Source of the DNA: Neurospora tetrasperma FGSC 2508 | Lineage: Eukaryota; Ascomycota; Sordariomycetes; Sordariales; Sordariaceae | Direction: 5' to 3' | Length of the DNA: 58,571 bases | Assembly (NCBI RefSeq): GCF_000213175.1 | Contig: NW_009799099.1 | Span: 5,092,340 to 5,150,910 of the forward strand | Shown: piece after piece, positions 47,079 through 58,571 of the stretch | Layout: each line of letters begins with the position of its first letter | Numbering within the stretch: position 1 is the first letter of the stretch | The notes under the pieces: model-generated | Seen by the model: only the letters and a program-made list of their open reading frames with translations | What the model was told of the DNA's origin: nothing | Databases searched by the model: none | Program-made: the position numbers and the translations under genes

Positions 47079-47468
47079 GGGGTGAAATTTGCGAGTTTTG
47101 TCTAGTAGGGATGGGTTGATCGTTAGTTATATTGTAAATGAACGCCGTCGTTTGATTAATAATAGGTATTTCGTTTAAGAGGGAATAATGGGTGCTATCG
47201 GTTTGAAAATCGGTTTTGGTATTAGTATAGTTATTAATAATCAATTCGGTATTATTATCGTTCTTAGGGTAATTGAAATAGCCTTAGCCGGTGATTGTAG
47301 TTGTAGTTGAAGTTGAGTTTGTACGATGGTTGCGATAGTTGTTGAAGCCGTTTATAGTTCTTTAGTCCTATGAGGGCTGGACGTTGGACTAATTGATTAA
47401 ATGTTAGCCTATTAGTTGCGATAATAATTACTTTATACGTACGTAACGCAATTGAAGGTACAATAAAT

Positions 47469-47709
47469 TATTATAGGGTAAGGGTACTGTTATAAGTAAG
47501 TTACGATATTTGTTGTTGTTGTTGTACGAAGGAAGTAAGAGGAGAGTGTGCGCTAGCCTGGGCTTACAAGGGTTGTATAACTTAGTAGGGTAGGTTGCGT
47601 AGAGCCCCAATGCCCGGGCTGGTGCTAGTACCGTAGTACGGTACCGATAGCACGTAATCTGGTCATGTACTATGGTAAGGCATAGGGTATGTGATCTAGC
47701 CCTGTGACA
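47469..47709 (-). repeat. 5' LTR of the full-length gypsy element
   Basis: 241 bp; its right end keeps the unmutated CCTGTGACA. It contains GTTGTTGTTGTT, an expansion relative to the other LTR. Confidence 0.92.
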
Positions 47710-47930
47710 ATTACTCTATATAAAAAGACTAAGCCTAATACTATCTAAACGGCCCTAAAAGAATACTTTCGGGTTAATGGAATTACCTATTAGGATTAAT
47801 AACTAATAATATTACCCATTTTAAAGAGAGATATAATTTTCAGAAAAATATAGTTAGCTAAATATAATATGTTGCCTAATTATCGCCAGGCAAAAGGGGC
47901 GGAGGTGAATGCAAATAGGAGCGACGAGGC
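47710..47930 (+). mobile_element. Continuation of the old plus-strand gypsy remnant
   Basis: Leaving out the gypsy element and one ATTAC copy, the frame LKYLKLPYYNNLKPG (left of 39,238) continues as ITLYKKTKPNTI and later RDIIF and LAKYN. This is consistent with a retropepsin/pol leader interrupted by the insertion. Confidence 0.6.
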
Positions 47931-48290
47931 GGAGGGGTAGGGACGCAGACGGGAAGATGGGACGGAGAAGCGGGAGGAAGGCGGAGGAAGGGGCGGTAAA
48001 GGTTGAGACGGAGAAGCGGCGAAGGAAGGCGACGTCCCTAATTACATCCCTATTATTCTTATTATTCTAGTATTAGAATAATACAGCGAAGGAAGAGACG
48101 AGATTAGTTCGCTGTGGCGGTGGGTGAGAACCGTTATAACTATAAGCAAAGTAGGAGCGGCGTGGGTAAGCCACAACCGAGATGAAGCTAGGGGTTTTCA
48201 TCCGGCGGCGCTTAACGCCGTAAGGTTTTCCCCTCCAGAGAACTGGAGAAGGACCCCATGCCAATAAGGCGCTATAGTTCTATAGTATGG
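47931..48290. other. GC-richer patch with G/A-rich tract, origin unclear
   Basis: 47,890-48,030 is a purine-rich run (GGCGGAGG-type words); 48,080-48,290 has normal composition with a 63-codon open frame on the minus strand. Neither shows recognisable domains, LTR ends or duplications. It may be a fragment of a younger insertion between the two old gypsy remnants. Confidence 0.4.
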
Positions 48291-48430
48291 GGTAAAAGAT
48301 TATTATTATTAACGAAAGGAGGCAACGTCCTCGTTACTTAATTGAAAGTCCTTTAAATCGTTAATAACGGCGGCGTACTCCTTATCCTTATAATAAACAA
48401 TTACGTACTAGTTCTTTAGGTCGTTATCTA

Positions 48431-51400
48431 GGGAGATGCTCGGCGGGCAGTGTCAAATATTTTACAGGTAGTGTATACTGCCCGTATAGCCAGTGATAAT
48501 AAGGATTTCTCCGCGGGCAGTGCCATACTAATCCCTAACCCTGATAGATCCTGTAATATTCCCTATAGTATTAATGGTTCTTATAATTCTATTTGGTCCT
48601 AGTATCCCTAAATCTAATATATTAATTTATTTAACTACCATTTACCTCTATCTACAATATCTCATTTAACTTCACTGTCCCAGCTTCTTCCTTGAAGGTT
48701 TAATAGCTCTCCCGCTTCTAATTACTACTAGAGGTACTAATAAACGTAGCTTCTTACGGGCAGCCTGTTCATCAGCGCTCGAGAGAGTAAGAGGGTCGCT
48801 TAAGGGGACTATTTGAACTATACGGGTAAGAATTTGAATTGTAATAATTCCAATCTTGTAATTTAAATTAAAAGGATTCTATAAGGAAGTTAATATTCGT
48901 CTTTGTACCTATACTTTAATAATAGAGCATATAGTAGAAGCTTCGCCATTACTATTACTATTACTCTTACTAATATTAATCTTATCGACTATCTTAAATT
49001 AGGATTACCGCAGGCAGAGTAATAGCTTTAGTACTTAATTGCTCCTTAGCCCCTTCTTTATTATTTTCCCCTTTCCCTTCCCCTTCCCTTTCCCTATTAT
49101 ATTAGAACCTTTTAGTTCTATAGTAATTCTACTATATTGTTTTTTGGTCGCCCTCTAATCTTATTGGCAATTTTAGAATCTTTAATATGTAAATAAGGGT
49201 TATATTAACTCGAATATCTAAGTATTAGAAGTAAGAACCTTAAAAGAACAAAGATAATAATACGTACTTATAGTACCCGGATATAATAGTGATAATGGAC
49301 ATCCCAACGGCTAAACTAGCTATTAATCTTAAATTTTATTAGAATTTGATAGTAATAAAATATACTATATTATCTTTGAATAGTACACTTACACTCCCCC
49401 AAGTCTTTTATTAATCTACTCGCTAAAGTAATTCTAAATTGGGCAATATATAGTTAGCGACGAACGAAATCGAGGCTACGATATATAAGCCGTTGAGGCA
49501 AATCCCCTAGTACCTCTATCCTTAGTTTAGTAAAGTTACTTCGGATTTTTATATTTTAATTAGCGATTTCTTTCGTCTATTGGTTACGCTCCCTTTCAAC
49601 TATAGTATAAATAGAGGTATATAGAGTAAAGTAATTAATTTTACTGTTAATTAGAAACCTTTTAATACGATAGTTAATCGATTTATTAAAAGATGTAATT
49701 TATAAATTGAAATTGCGGTACTATAAAGTATAATAACCTGCTTATGAATATTGGTAAGGTATATATATATTTTACAAATACAATAATACTCTATATTAAT
49801 TAGCGAACTCATTAATTAACTACCTCTATTACTAGATAAATATAGTACTATTTGGTATATAGACCATTACTTTCCAAAATTTAAATAAACTATAATAAAT
49901 ATATTCAACGACCTTCGGCGTAATTAGAATAATTGCATTAATTACTTCTATAGTATAATTACTCTAACTAAGAGTAATAGGCTTTTTATTCAAATTCAGA
50001 ATTACTATCCTTACTAAGAATTCGTTTCCATTTCTTCTTTACCTATAATAGAACGTTATAGTTAATATAGAAGATATAGATCTATTATTAAATATTTAAG
50101 AATATTATTACTAAAACTATTTGAAGTTGGTTATTAAAGTCTATAAAAATAATGTCTAGTTTTATTACCCTTACTTTATAATATAGCTTCTTAAAGGTAT
50201 AAGTTAACTAAATAAAGTTATTAACCCTTTTATTATCGATTAAACTAAACGCAATAGAGTAAATTGAATTGGTATTCATTATACTAGTAACGATAGTAAA
50301 TAGGTAATTATTCTAATTAGTTTTATAAATATTACTTATACCCAAATACTCTAGGTATTCCCGCTATTAAATTAAATAATATTCCTAAGACTATATAATA
50401 CCCAATAAACGGTTAAAATTAATTTTAGATTATCCAATAACGTAGGGAATATAATAGGGCCTAAGATTATTGAACTATTTAATTAGAATAGCTATAGTTT
50501 TATAATTTAAGCACTACTCCTTCTTAATACAATAGCGCTAATTATCAATATCCTTCTATATATATACGGTAGTCTTCAACTCCCGCTCAATAATAGCTAG
50601 GATATTTCGTAGTCTTATACCCGGTTAATAGGATAGAATAGTTACCCTTTTGAATACTTTATTATTTCTTCTAGCTTGATAGTACTAGGGATGAATAGAA
50701 CTATATAAAGAGGCTTTATAATTGTAAATTTAGTATTTTGGATTAAGTCGATAGATTTGTTGCTAATCGTTTTGTTTGAAGGGCAATAGCTACCTCTATT
50801 TACTTATAATTGTATTTATAATTCCTTATTTTTCTAAATTTAATAGTAGAGGGACGAGGCTAGCTATACTAATTATATTTTAAGTAATAGTACGTTGGTT
50901 AGCTATTTCGATAATTTACTACCTATGTAAGGTTGAATGTAGTATTATATTTTTTACCCTGAATATTAAGGGTATTTTATATATCCTTTATAAATGTAAG
51001 AGGTTTGGGTGTAATAGCCTTAGTCGTTGGATTAAGTAGAATTAGTTCTTTATTATTAGAATTATTAGAATTATTATTATTAGAGCCGTTATTTTATTGA
51101 GTAGAGGTAGGGGTAGGCGCAGGAGCGGGAGCTGGAGGTATAGAAGTAAGTTTATTTAAGCTCATATTATATTAGGAATTAGAATTGCTATTGAGCTCAA
51201 TAGTCAATATGCTAGTAAGAGAGAAAAGTTAGGATTTAAATAAATAGTATTGGGAGCTTTATATTAATGTAGAAATCGTATTAATATAAGTAATTTTAGT
51301 AGAGTTATAATTATTGGCTGGTTCGGTCTTTCTAGTTGCAAGTAAATAACGCATTCGACAGTATAGTTTACAATAGCTACAAATTGCCAGAATTCAATAG

Positions 51401-51542
51401 TATAATTACGGTTGGGTATAGGATTTATTAGGGTTAGGGATTAGTATAGCACTGCCCGTGGAGGAATCCCTACTATAATTGGCTATACGGGCAGTGTAAC
51501 ACTGCCTATAAAACTTTTAACACTGCCCGCCGAGCAAGTCCC
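48431..51542 (-). mobile_element. Mutator-like element (MULE-B), RIP-mutated
   Basis: 3,112 bp. The 8-bp duplications GTTATCTA (48423-48430) and ATTATCTA (51543-51550) differ by one G-to-A. Terminal inverted repeats of about 125 bp start GGGANNTGCTCGGCGGGCAG; they contain repeated GGGCAGTG motifs in both orientations and a telomere-like TAATCCCTAACCC. The minus-strand transposase shows RELKTTVYI, YKTNQNNYL (about 50.32 kb; the family DxTYKTN block) and FYINYNVLL-stop-VKKKWKR (about 50.05 kb; former WHINKNV-type block). Confidence 0.88.
48600..51165 (-). pseudogene. MULE-B transposase pseudogene
   Basis: Begins near ATG 51165 with a Pro/Ala/Thr- and Asn-rich leader (MSLNKLTSIPPAPAP). It proceeds with stops at former Gln codons into the MULE domain. 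A frame change occurs near 50.7 kb. The C-terminal part below about 49.9 kb could not be followed. Confidence 0.75.
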
Positions 51543-51995
51543 ATTATCTAATACAACCTCTGTAAAAGTAAGGTGTATTTAATCGACGGCTAGCCAAATA
51601 TCGTCTAGGATTGGGACGCCTTCTAACCGTAACTATACGTCGTCCGTAATTCTCAACCAAGTTAGAGCGTTAGGTACGAAATTTAATTTACCGAGTAAAT
51701 AATATACTTTAATATCATACTAGGATAAATAAAAAATACGTTAATTAGTGAGTGATTATCCCTATCTATAGAAGAAGTATATAGAAATTTTCATTTAATA
51801 ATTCCCTTCGTTATAGAGTAGTTGGTAAGGATAATAATGATTTTATTATAGGAGTAAATACGTATTCGGAGTCTTTTTACGGCCTAGATTAGGCAGGCGA
51901 CCTCTAATTCGCAGGGACTATATCTTATTTCGGTATTAATTAAGTATTTATTAAGGAAAGATATAGGTAAGACTTAATCTATAGGAATTTATAAA

Positions 51996-52520
51996 GGGAA
52001 AGCCTCCCCGCACCCTCCCTTTTCCTAGACGTACCCTGTCCTACTTAATAATAGCTGTTATATAATACCGGCCGTTTTAGCTAGTAATTTCAAAATTTCT
52101 AATATCCCTAAATATATAATTGAAAATCCTTATCCACTCCCAGTCTACTACAAGGGAAGATAGCCGCATCCTTTATACGCTAGGAAGGGGCTTAAGATAT
52201 TTAGAGTACTTAATAGCTATTTATTGAGGTCGGTACGTAATAGATATAGTAGAAATAGGTGTAGTGGTAATAGGTGTCCTATAATAGTTATACATGTAGT
52301 AGTAATGGGTATAGTGGTAATAAATGAAAGAAGGCTATTAGGGTGTAAGAAAGAGAGACGAAAATAATTAACTTAGAGAGATATTGGTAGACATTGGAAG
52401 GACGAAATTTCGCAGGCAAAAACGGGAATTTTAATGTTAGGTATCATGCAGCTGTAGTCCCACTTTTCTGGGTGGGGGAGATTACATCTAGGATTCAACA
52501 AGGTGCGGGGAGGCTTTCCC
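51996..52520. mobile_element. 525-bp Mutator-type MITE
   Basis: Perfect 8-bp duplication TTTATAAA (51988-51995, 52521-52528). Inverted ends GGGAAAGCCTCCCCGCACC are identical over 19 bp and similar beyond. The right arm read inward resembles the left end of MULE-A (CAGCTG...ATGAYACC...TCCCGTTTTTRCC...AAATTTCGTC), so it is probably a non-autonomous relative of that family. It has no coding capacity. It splits the RNase H region of the gypsy remnant. Confidence 0.88.
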
Positions 52521-53950
52521 TTTATAAACTAAGCTCCTAAACGTAGCTCTCTTTTGAGTAAAATAGTATAACGCCGAATCCTTTTTTTATAGAATTATCG
52601 ACTTAGAGGAAGGCTTATTTATTAGGGTCTGAGTAGTAAAGTATAGTTCTGCCATAAATCTTAGACTACATAGCTTTGAATAAAGTCAATTTGTCCTTCG
52701 TAGGTGCAAACTTTATACAGAAATAGTAGGCAATTCGCTTCGCCGGTTTACCGTTAACAACGGCGCCCTTTACGCGGCCTATTGCGAATAATTACACTTT
52801 TTATCGTTAGAGGCTCCGACAATTAGGCGTAGTAAGGGATTAAATAACGTAAGAAACCGGAAGCTCCTAAATATTACTCGAAAGCCTTCAGCTAGTTAGG
52901 GAAAACGAGCCTTTTAAATACTTGGACTCGCTATTAGGTATTCTAAAACCCTAGGACGTCTACCCGGATGCCTAGGAGTTTAATACTAGGGTACCCTAAA
53001 AATAACTTCTTAGGAAAAAGAGAAATATTTCTAAAAGTAAATAAATCGAAGATAACGATCAAATAAACTATATAATCCTTTTAAGTATCGGACATAATAA
53101 TCAGTAATGTTATCGATATAGGCATAGTAATAGTCTTTATAATCGCAGAACAGCCGGTCTATAAACTTTTATACATATACTAACATATTTCGAAAACCCA
53201 TCTACGTTACTATAGGAGCTTCCAAACCTCTATAGGTTATAAGTATTAAGTAATCTCAATAGGAGGGCTATACCCCAAATTAGTAGAGAAATACTATAGC
53301 GTTAATAATAGTAATGAAGTATTTGCCGCGCATAAAGGCGATAACCTTATCTTATAATGGAAGGGAATAACTATTAGGGATTATAAGGCTATTAACAACC
53401 CTTATGTCTATAATAGGGCGGCCCTTTTATTTACTATCTTTCATTTCCTTCTAAATAACGAAGATAGGGTATATAAATACCGTAGTATAGGTAATCTACT
53501 ATATTTTACTTTACTTATAGAAGGTATTGAATACTTTGTTAATAACGGCCTATTCTTTTTTACTTGGGGGTATATCTTCGTAGCAACCTTCTAATTCTAC
53601 CATCCCTCTACCAGTAGTATACGCATATATTCTTCTGTTAATATATCTACCAACCCGCCTTCGATCTACAACGATAGGTAGGCTCTTACCAAATCCTCGA
53701 ACTTCCTGATATAACCTAAATCGGCGGTATAAATATAAATGCCTTCCTTAGTCATAATTTTAGGACCGTTTATACAGATACTTAAAGTCGAATACTTCTT
53801 AAGCACGGCGGATACTTTTATTAAATTACTGACCGGGATTTGAATTAGTACCAAATCTATAGCCTATTAGCCTCGCGCAACAGCCTCAATAGTTAGGGTT
53901 AAATTCATTTCGAAATTAATAGGGGGAATATAATTAGCTATAATATACTT

Positions 53951-54400
53951 AATAGCTTTATTTATAATAACCCTAGGGTCTTTGTAAAGTGCGTTAAATA
54001 TTTGAATAGAAAAACTGGCGGTCTCAATTTCGTTCTAATTGCTTACACAATACCCGCTATCTTCGTACTCCTTAATATAACTAAGATATTATCTTTCAAG
54101 AATAATTCGAATACTACAAATAGAATTAAAACGACGCCGAAACCGGAAACGCCGATTTCTGGTCGAGGAGTGCTCCAAAACGAAAACTAACAACGGCAAT
54201 CGACTCAGGAGGGTCGTTTACGTCCCTTACAATATCCTACGACGAACGTAGCGACGGCGTTGTATCTTCGTTACCGATAACTATAAATAATAGTACTCGT
54301 GAATTCAAAAATAGCGTCTATAACCTACTCGTAGAAATTTCCGTATATAACGACCCCGAAGCCGTACTTATTACGAAGACTTCGGACAAATTGGAAAAAA
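53951..54400. other. Junction between gypsy remnant and LINE, unassigned
   Basis: AT-rich, with a short open frame on the plus strand (54,002-54,190) lacking recognisable domains. A LINE 5' end and the gypsy gag may meet here; the border is not visible. Confidence 0.4.
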
Positions 54401-57400
54401 TAATAAAATATTAAAGAAGTTTATTATTAAAGTAAATAAATCTATTGACTATAATATTATTTCAACCGAAGACTAACGTTAGGTTTAAAAATTATTTTTC
54501 GAATTCGTATAAATTTACGTTAGAAAAAGTAGATCTATTCGACCCGAAGCTAATAAGTTTAGAACCGACTAATTTATTACTAAAAAGGATTTTAATAATT
54601 TAAAGAAGGATATTTTAAAAGAAATTAAGAAAAGTACTTAGGAGGTACTAAAATAATAGGCCGATATTATAGTAAAAATTATCCTAATCAAGATTAGTAT
54701 TACCCTCTAATTATTTATTATTATTATTATTAAAAATTTATCCCTTCCAATTTTAGAAAATAATTTACTATTGAAAGAATAATTATTACCGCCGAATTTA
54801 TAAACTATTCGAACGGAAATACAAAGACGGCCGTAGTAATAATCCTAGGCCGGAAGAAACTAAATTTAGTAATTAGAATAGCTATTAAAATACTAATATT
54901 TAGAGATTATATAATTATCTTTAATAAATTTATACGCAATTAATATTAGTAAAATTAAATATAGGTTACGAAAGTCTTTAGTAAGGATGCCTTTATTACT
55001 ATAAATACTATAAGTATATTGGTTAAGGGCGTATTTTAGATTAGTATTAATAATTATATTATATTAGAAGGATTAATAAATATAGCGAGGAATAAGAATA
55101 AGGAGGTAGTTATTATAAGAATTCGGCTTCAGAAAAGAAGAGATAGAGAAAATAAAAGTTTACTCCTAATAAAAATCGCTACTTCGAGGGCGGCGAACTT
55201 CTTTTAAAATAATTTCTTCCTCTAGGATAGCGGTATATACCCTTATAAACCGTTCCAAGCTTCGAATAATATTTAATAATATTTTAAATATTAGAGAATT
55301 AGATATATAGCGAGGTTCTATTGCTAGGAAGATATTTATACCCAATATAGTAAAATTAAATATAAAAGAAATTATTTTAACGAAATAAATTATTTATCAA
55401 ATAGAAATAAATTTTTCATTTATTATAAATTATATAGGAAGAAGGAATATTTTGCTTATAATTATAAATAGTGCCCTCTTCTCCGGAAAGTTATTACGAA
55501 GGCGTCTATTACGTATACTAAAAGGCCGCGGGCGTTCGCCCCCCTTTGTAAAAACCCGGCCGGAAAGGTATTAAAATTAATAATAAAGATTATAAATAAA
55601 GGTAATTTATTAAATACTCCTCTTAATTCTTATATTATTATTACCCTATAGAAATAAATTGGAAGCAATATAAAGAAAGGGTAATTAAGACAAATCGTCG
55701 GCCCGACCCCCCAGCCGAAACCCTTAGCCTAATAGAGTCCAATAAATATATACTATCTATATTCCTAAAATATAAGGAATCAGATATATAGTAATAATAG
55801 TGCTTGTACAATTATAATTCCCTTAAGGGAAGTAATACTCTTATTTTCCGTTAAGGGATTTATAAAAACCCTATTTTAAAGTAATTAATAATTTAATTAC
55901 AAACACTCTATTAAAATGTAGGGAAGTTATATAAGAGAGGAAAATTTTTATTCGAATAAAAGGAGACTTATAATATTATAGCGATTTAGGAGTTAGATAG
56001 AAATTTATATAAAAATATTTACTATCCTAGGGGCGGGAGATATTTTAGAATCAATTATTTAGAAAATAAAATAGTAGTAATATACGTAAATAAAAAATAG
56101 AATTTGAGGGACCTCAATTTCTAAGCCGGAAGGGAGTAGACTATAATAGTATTTTAAAATTTAAAGGATTATACGATTATTTATTCTCTTTATTTACTTA
56201 TCCTAATATATAGAATCTTAAAATATTAGTAGGGATCCCTACTCTTCGAATTCCTCGAGGCCGGGCCCCTAGTAGGAAATTAAATTATTATCATTAAGGA
56301 TTTTAATTTCTACTATCCTACTTAGAATTTAGAAAATAAAATTAATTTAAAAGCTATATACTTCCTTATATAGGCACGATATTAAAAGTTCAGTCTATTT
56401 ACCCCCTATAGTAAATTAATAAAGTTTAGTAATACAATATAAGGAGAGAGAAATAGAACGATCGATTATATATAACTATTTCCCGGGGTTAAGGCCGAAT
56501 ATTAAGGAGCGTAGTAGTATAAATAAACCGGTTTAAACTATTACCCTTAGGAAGTCTAAGTTTAAATAAAAAGAAAAAATAGAAGGGTAAAAGAGGAAGG
56601 AGTTTATATTAGAGTTTTATAAATATAGTAAAGGTAAAAGAAGTAGTAGAAAAACGGATTTTAATTTTGGAAAGGATTAATACAATAGGAGAATTCAAAT
56701 AAAGTTTTTATAAATTCGATGGAGAAGTTACTAATATTATAAAAAAATATTTCTATACTAAAAGAAAGGTTAGAGGAGGAAAGCGCATTAGTAAATATTA
56801 AAATATAAAATATTTATAAAGGAAGCGTAGTAGAAGTATTAAATATAATTTAGATACTAAATACTATCGAATTAATAGGAGTTCGTGGAAATTATAATTA
56901 AAAAAAGAGGATTATTTTGAAAGTATAGCGGGCTATATAGTACGAAGGCATCGCCAAAGCTTCAAAAAACCCGAATCGACTTTAGCCTTTAGAGAAATAG
57001 GTCCGGACTTAAAGCTATTACTTAATAAACCTATCTAAATTATTAACCCTCTAAATTAGTAAAGGGATAATAAAAATTAAAAGTTATAATAATAAGGTTG
57101 AAGTTTTTACCTATTGTTTTTTTTAAAGGTAAATATTCTAATAAAATATTTACAAAATTGAATTAAATTAGTAAATAGTATAAACCTAATAATTATTAAC
57201 GAATTAATTATTAAAGAGGATATTTAAAACGTCCTTTCCTAAATAGTATTTAATAAAACCCCGGGCGTCGATTAGTATTTAAATAGATTTTTAAAATTGT
57301 ATAGGCAATTATTCCTATAGGCGATAGTATATTTAGTAGCCGCTAGCCTCCGATTCGGATACTCCCTATAATAATCAAGGATACGAAAGTAATTATTTTT

Positions 57401-58571
57401 AAAAAGTTTAGGAAAAGTACTATCTAATAAAAATTAATAGGCGTATAGAAATTTTATTTTACTATTTAATAACGTTAGAAAAGTCTTCGAAACCTTTATA
57501 GATAAAAGATTTATATAAATAGCTAAAGAATTTAACTTCTTACCAGAGGGTTAAATAAATATTTAAATAGGCCGTTCGACGGAGTTTATAGTCCGGGTAA
57601 TTACTAATATAATTTATATAGCCTAAATATTCGGCGCTATAATGTTCCTTAGACTCCTCGATTTAAAGGGCGTATTCAATAAAATTAACTATGAGTAGCT
57701 TCTATATACTTTATAGGAAATATAACTCCTAATATAGATTATTAAGTAAATCACGAACTTCATTATTAATAGAAAAGGTGCTCTCTTTATCGATAATAAA
57801 ACGTCTCGCCCTTATACTATTATAATAAATATACCTTAGGGCTCCCCCCTCTTACTTATCCTTTTTGTTCTCTTTATTACTTTATTATATAGAAAATTAA
57901 TAATAATCCCGTATATAATTATAGTCGGCTTTATAAATAATACTAATATAGTTACAATAGTCCGTACTACCGAAGAAAATTATTAGACCTTATAAGTAAT
58001 ATAAGAAATATATTCGGAATAAATTAAAGTAAAAGGTAAAGCATTTGAAGCGAATAAGACGGAGCTAATATATTTTACGCAGATAAGGCTGTTAAGGATC
58101 GAAACTCTTTAGTTCGGGAATACAGTATTTGAAGTAATAGAGTTAATAAAATTCCTAGGGGTTTAATTAAATTATAGATTTAATTATTAAATTTATATAA
58201 AAGTAATAAGAGAAAAAATAAAAATTCAAACGAATATACTTATAAAATTAATAATGAAAATATAGGGTTACTCTTCTATTCGAATAAAGGAAATATATAC
58301 TAAATATATTCATAATATTATTATATATAGAGCTTTAATATTTTACTAACTAACTAAAGTTTATAAGAAACTACGAAGGATTGTAATCGGACTAGCGAAA
58401 CATTAAATTAAATATTTAAAAATTATTACCGGAGTATATAAAACTATATTAATATAGAATTTAAAGACGGAAACCTTTTATTTACTATTCGACCTCTATT
58501 TAAATAAAAGAGTCTGGGCTTTCGAAGAAAGGTTCGCTTATATAAATTAAGTAAAATTCGTCTAGGGAATA
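54400..58571 (+). mobile_element. Tad/I-type non-LTR retrotransposon (LINE), RIP-mutated, truncated by window end
   Basis: Plus-strand remains in LINE order. ORF1 with CCHC-like knuckle remnants and the conserved tail TYTKRPRAFAPLCKNPAGK (about 55.29-55.58 kb). An endonuclease/exonuclease/phosphatase domain (about 55.97-56.55 kb: NIIAI-stop-E, KDFNFYYPT for former GDFN-HHP, TIDYI). Reverse transcriptase from about 57.26 kb (GVD, LPEG, LDLKGVFN, P-stop-GSPLLLILF for PQGSP, VGFINNTN for former FADDTN near 57.93 kb). Catalytic Asp pairs are now Asn. The 3' end lies outside the window. Confidence 0.85.

Larger units (their letters stand above)
39238..47709 (-). mobile_element. Full-length Ty3/gypsy retrotransposon, RIP-mutated
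   Basis: Direct LTRs of 235 and 241 bp, the duplication ATTAC outside both (39233-39237 and 47710-47714) and a polypurine tract (GAAGGGAGGTAG, minus strand) next to the left LTR define an 8.5-kb element on the minus strand. From 5' to 3' (right to left) come gag with a zinc knuckle (about 45.05 kb), reverse transcriptase (about 43.4-42.7 kb, AYLNNILIYS = former YLDD), RNase H (about 42.4 kb, YDKELLAIIK), integrase (about 42.0-40.6 kb) and a possible chromodomain (about 40.5 kb). This is the gypsy gene order. A 531-N gap lies in the 5' part. Confidence 0.92.
48290..53950 (-). mobile_element. Second old gypsy remnant (minus strand), target of MULE-B and the MITE
   Basis: The minus-strand reverse transcriptase (about 53.75-52.9 kb) reads GRPIIDIRVVNSL, LPL, YAYIDNITDY (former YxDD) and PAYVQKFIDRL-like words. 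The RT-RNase H connection follows (about 52.9-52.55 kb), and RNase H after the MITE (about 51.97-51.6 kb: RYSPYKLKVA, LTNYSI, SSIDRDNHSLIN). After MULE-B the frame continues (NDLKN, VIVYYKDKEYAAVINDLKDF) to about 48.3 kb. Stops are TAG/TAA. The type resembles fungal gypsy elements with YVQ-IDRLLR and SSTDR motifs. LTRs were not located. Confidence 0.8.

Noticed and set aside
46357-47244. 295-codon open frame across the N gap
   Set aside because: It consists mostly of N and poly-G; not a gene.
20733-58571. CRISPR arrays or a bacterial-type defence island
   Set aside because: No regular spacer-repeat pattern and the sequence is clearly fungal transposon DNA; the repeats are LTRs, inverted ends and microsatellites.

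Overview
This window comes from the nuclear genome of a filamentous ascomycete (Pezizomycotina). The evidence is short GT..AG introns with CTAAC/CTAAT branch sites, fungal gene families (GH31 alpha-glucosidase, DUF2183/App1-type phosphatase, caspase-like protein with fungal C2H2 fingers), CCCTAA telomere-type repeats, and a long AT-rich block carrying the marks of repeat-induced point mutation (RIP). No species can be named from the sequence.

The window has two compartments with a sharp border near 17.1 kb. The left compartment (1 to about 17,080) has ordinary base composition and is gene-bearing. It holds: a caspase-like/C2H2 fusion protein (+, 2723-5490, 3 exons); a secreted GH31 alpha-glucosidase (+, 7114-9934, 2 exons); a small secreted cysteine-containing protein of unknown function (-, 10205-11123, 4 exons); a decayed cupin pseudogene (-, 11885-12451); a glutathione S-transferase (-, 12677-13537, 2 exons); a DUF2183 phosphatidate-phosphatase-like protein (-, 14300-15850, 5 exons); and a tRNA-Trp(CCA) gene (-, 17005-17076) beside the border. 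These genes do not form a recognisable pathway cluster.

The right compartment (about 17,080-58,571) is a transposon graveyard. Reading frames of known element families can still be followed, but Gln/Trp codons have become stops, and zinc-knuckle Cys and His have become Tyr, as expected from C-to-T and G-to-A change on both strands. Nested elements can be delimited by target-site duplications (TSDs): a full-length gypsy element (39,238-47,709, TSD ATTAC), two Mutator-like elements (33,442-36,556, TSD ATTAAAAT; 48,431-51,542, TSD RTTATCTA), a 525-bp Mutator-type MITE (51,996-52,520, TSD TTTATAAA), two older gypsy remnants that served as targets, and a Tad/I-type LINE running off the right end. 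The stretch 20.7-32.8 kb is degraded and mostly unassigned. It contains interstitial telomere-like repeats and one copy of a roughly 360-bp dispersed repeat with tRNA-like boxes.

Two insertions inside this graveyard look unmutated and therefore young: a Gag-only, non-autonomous LTR retrotransposon (17,446-20,732; 181-bp LTRs differing at one position, TSD ATACC) and a solo LTR (37,129-37,361, TSD AACCG). The most distinctive items are the young Gag-only element with its apparent assembly duplication around an N gap, the caspase-like/zinc-finger protein, and the resolvable nest of transposons.
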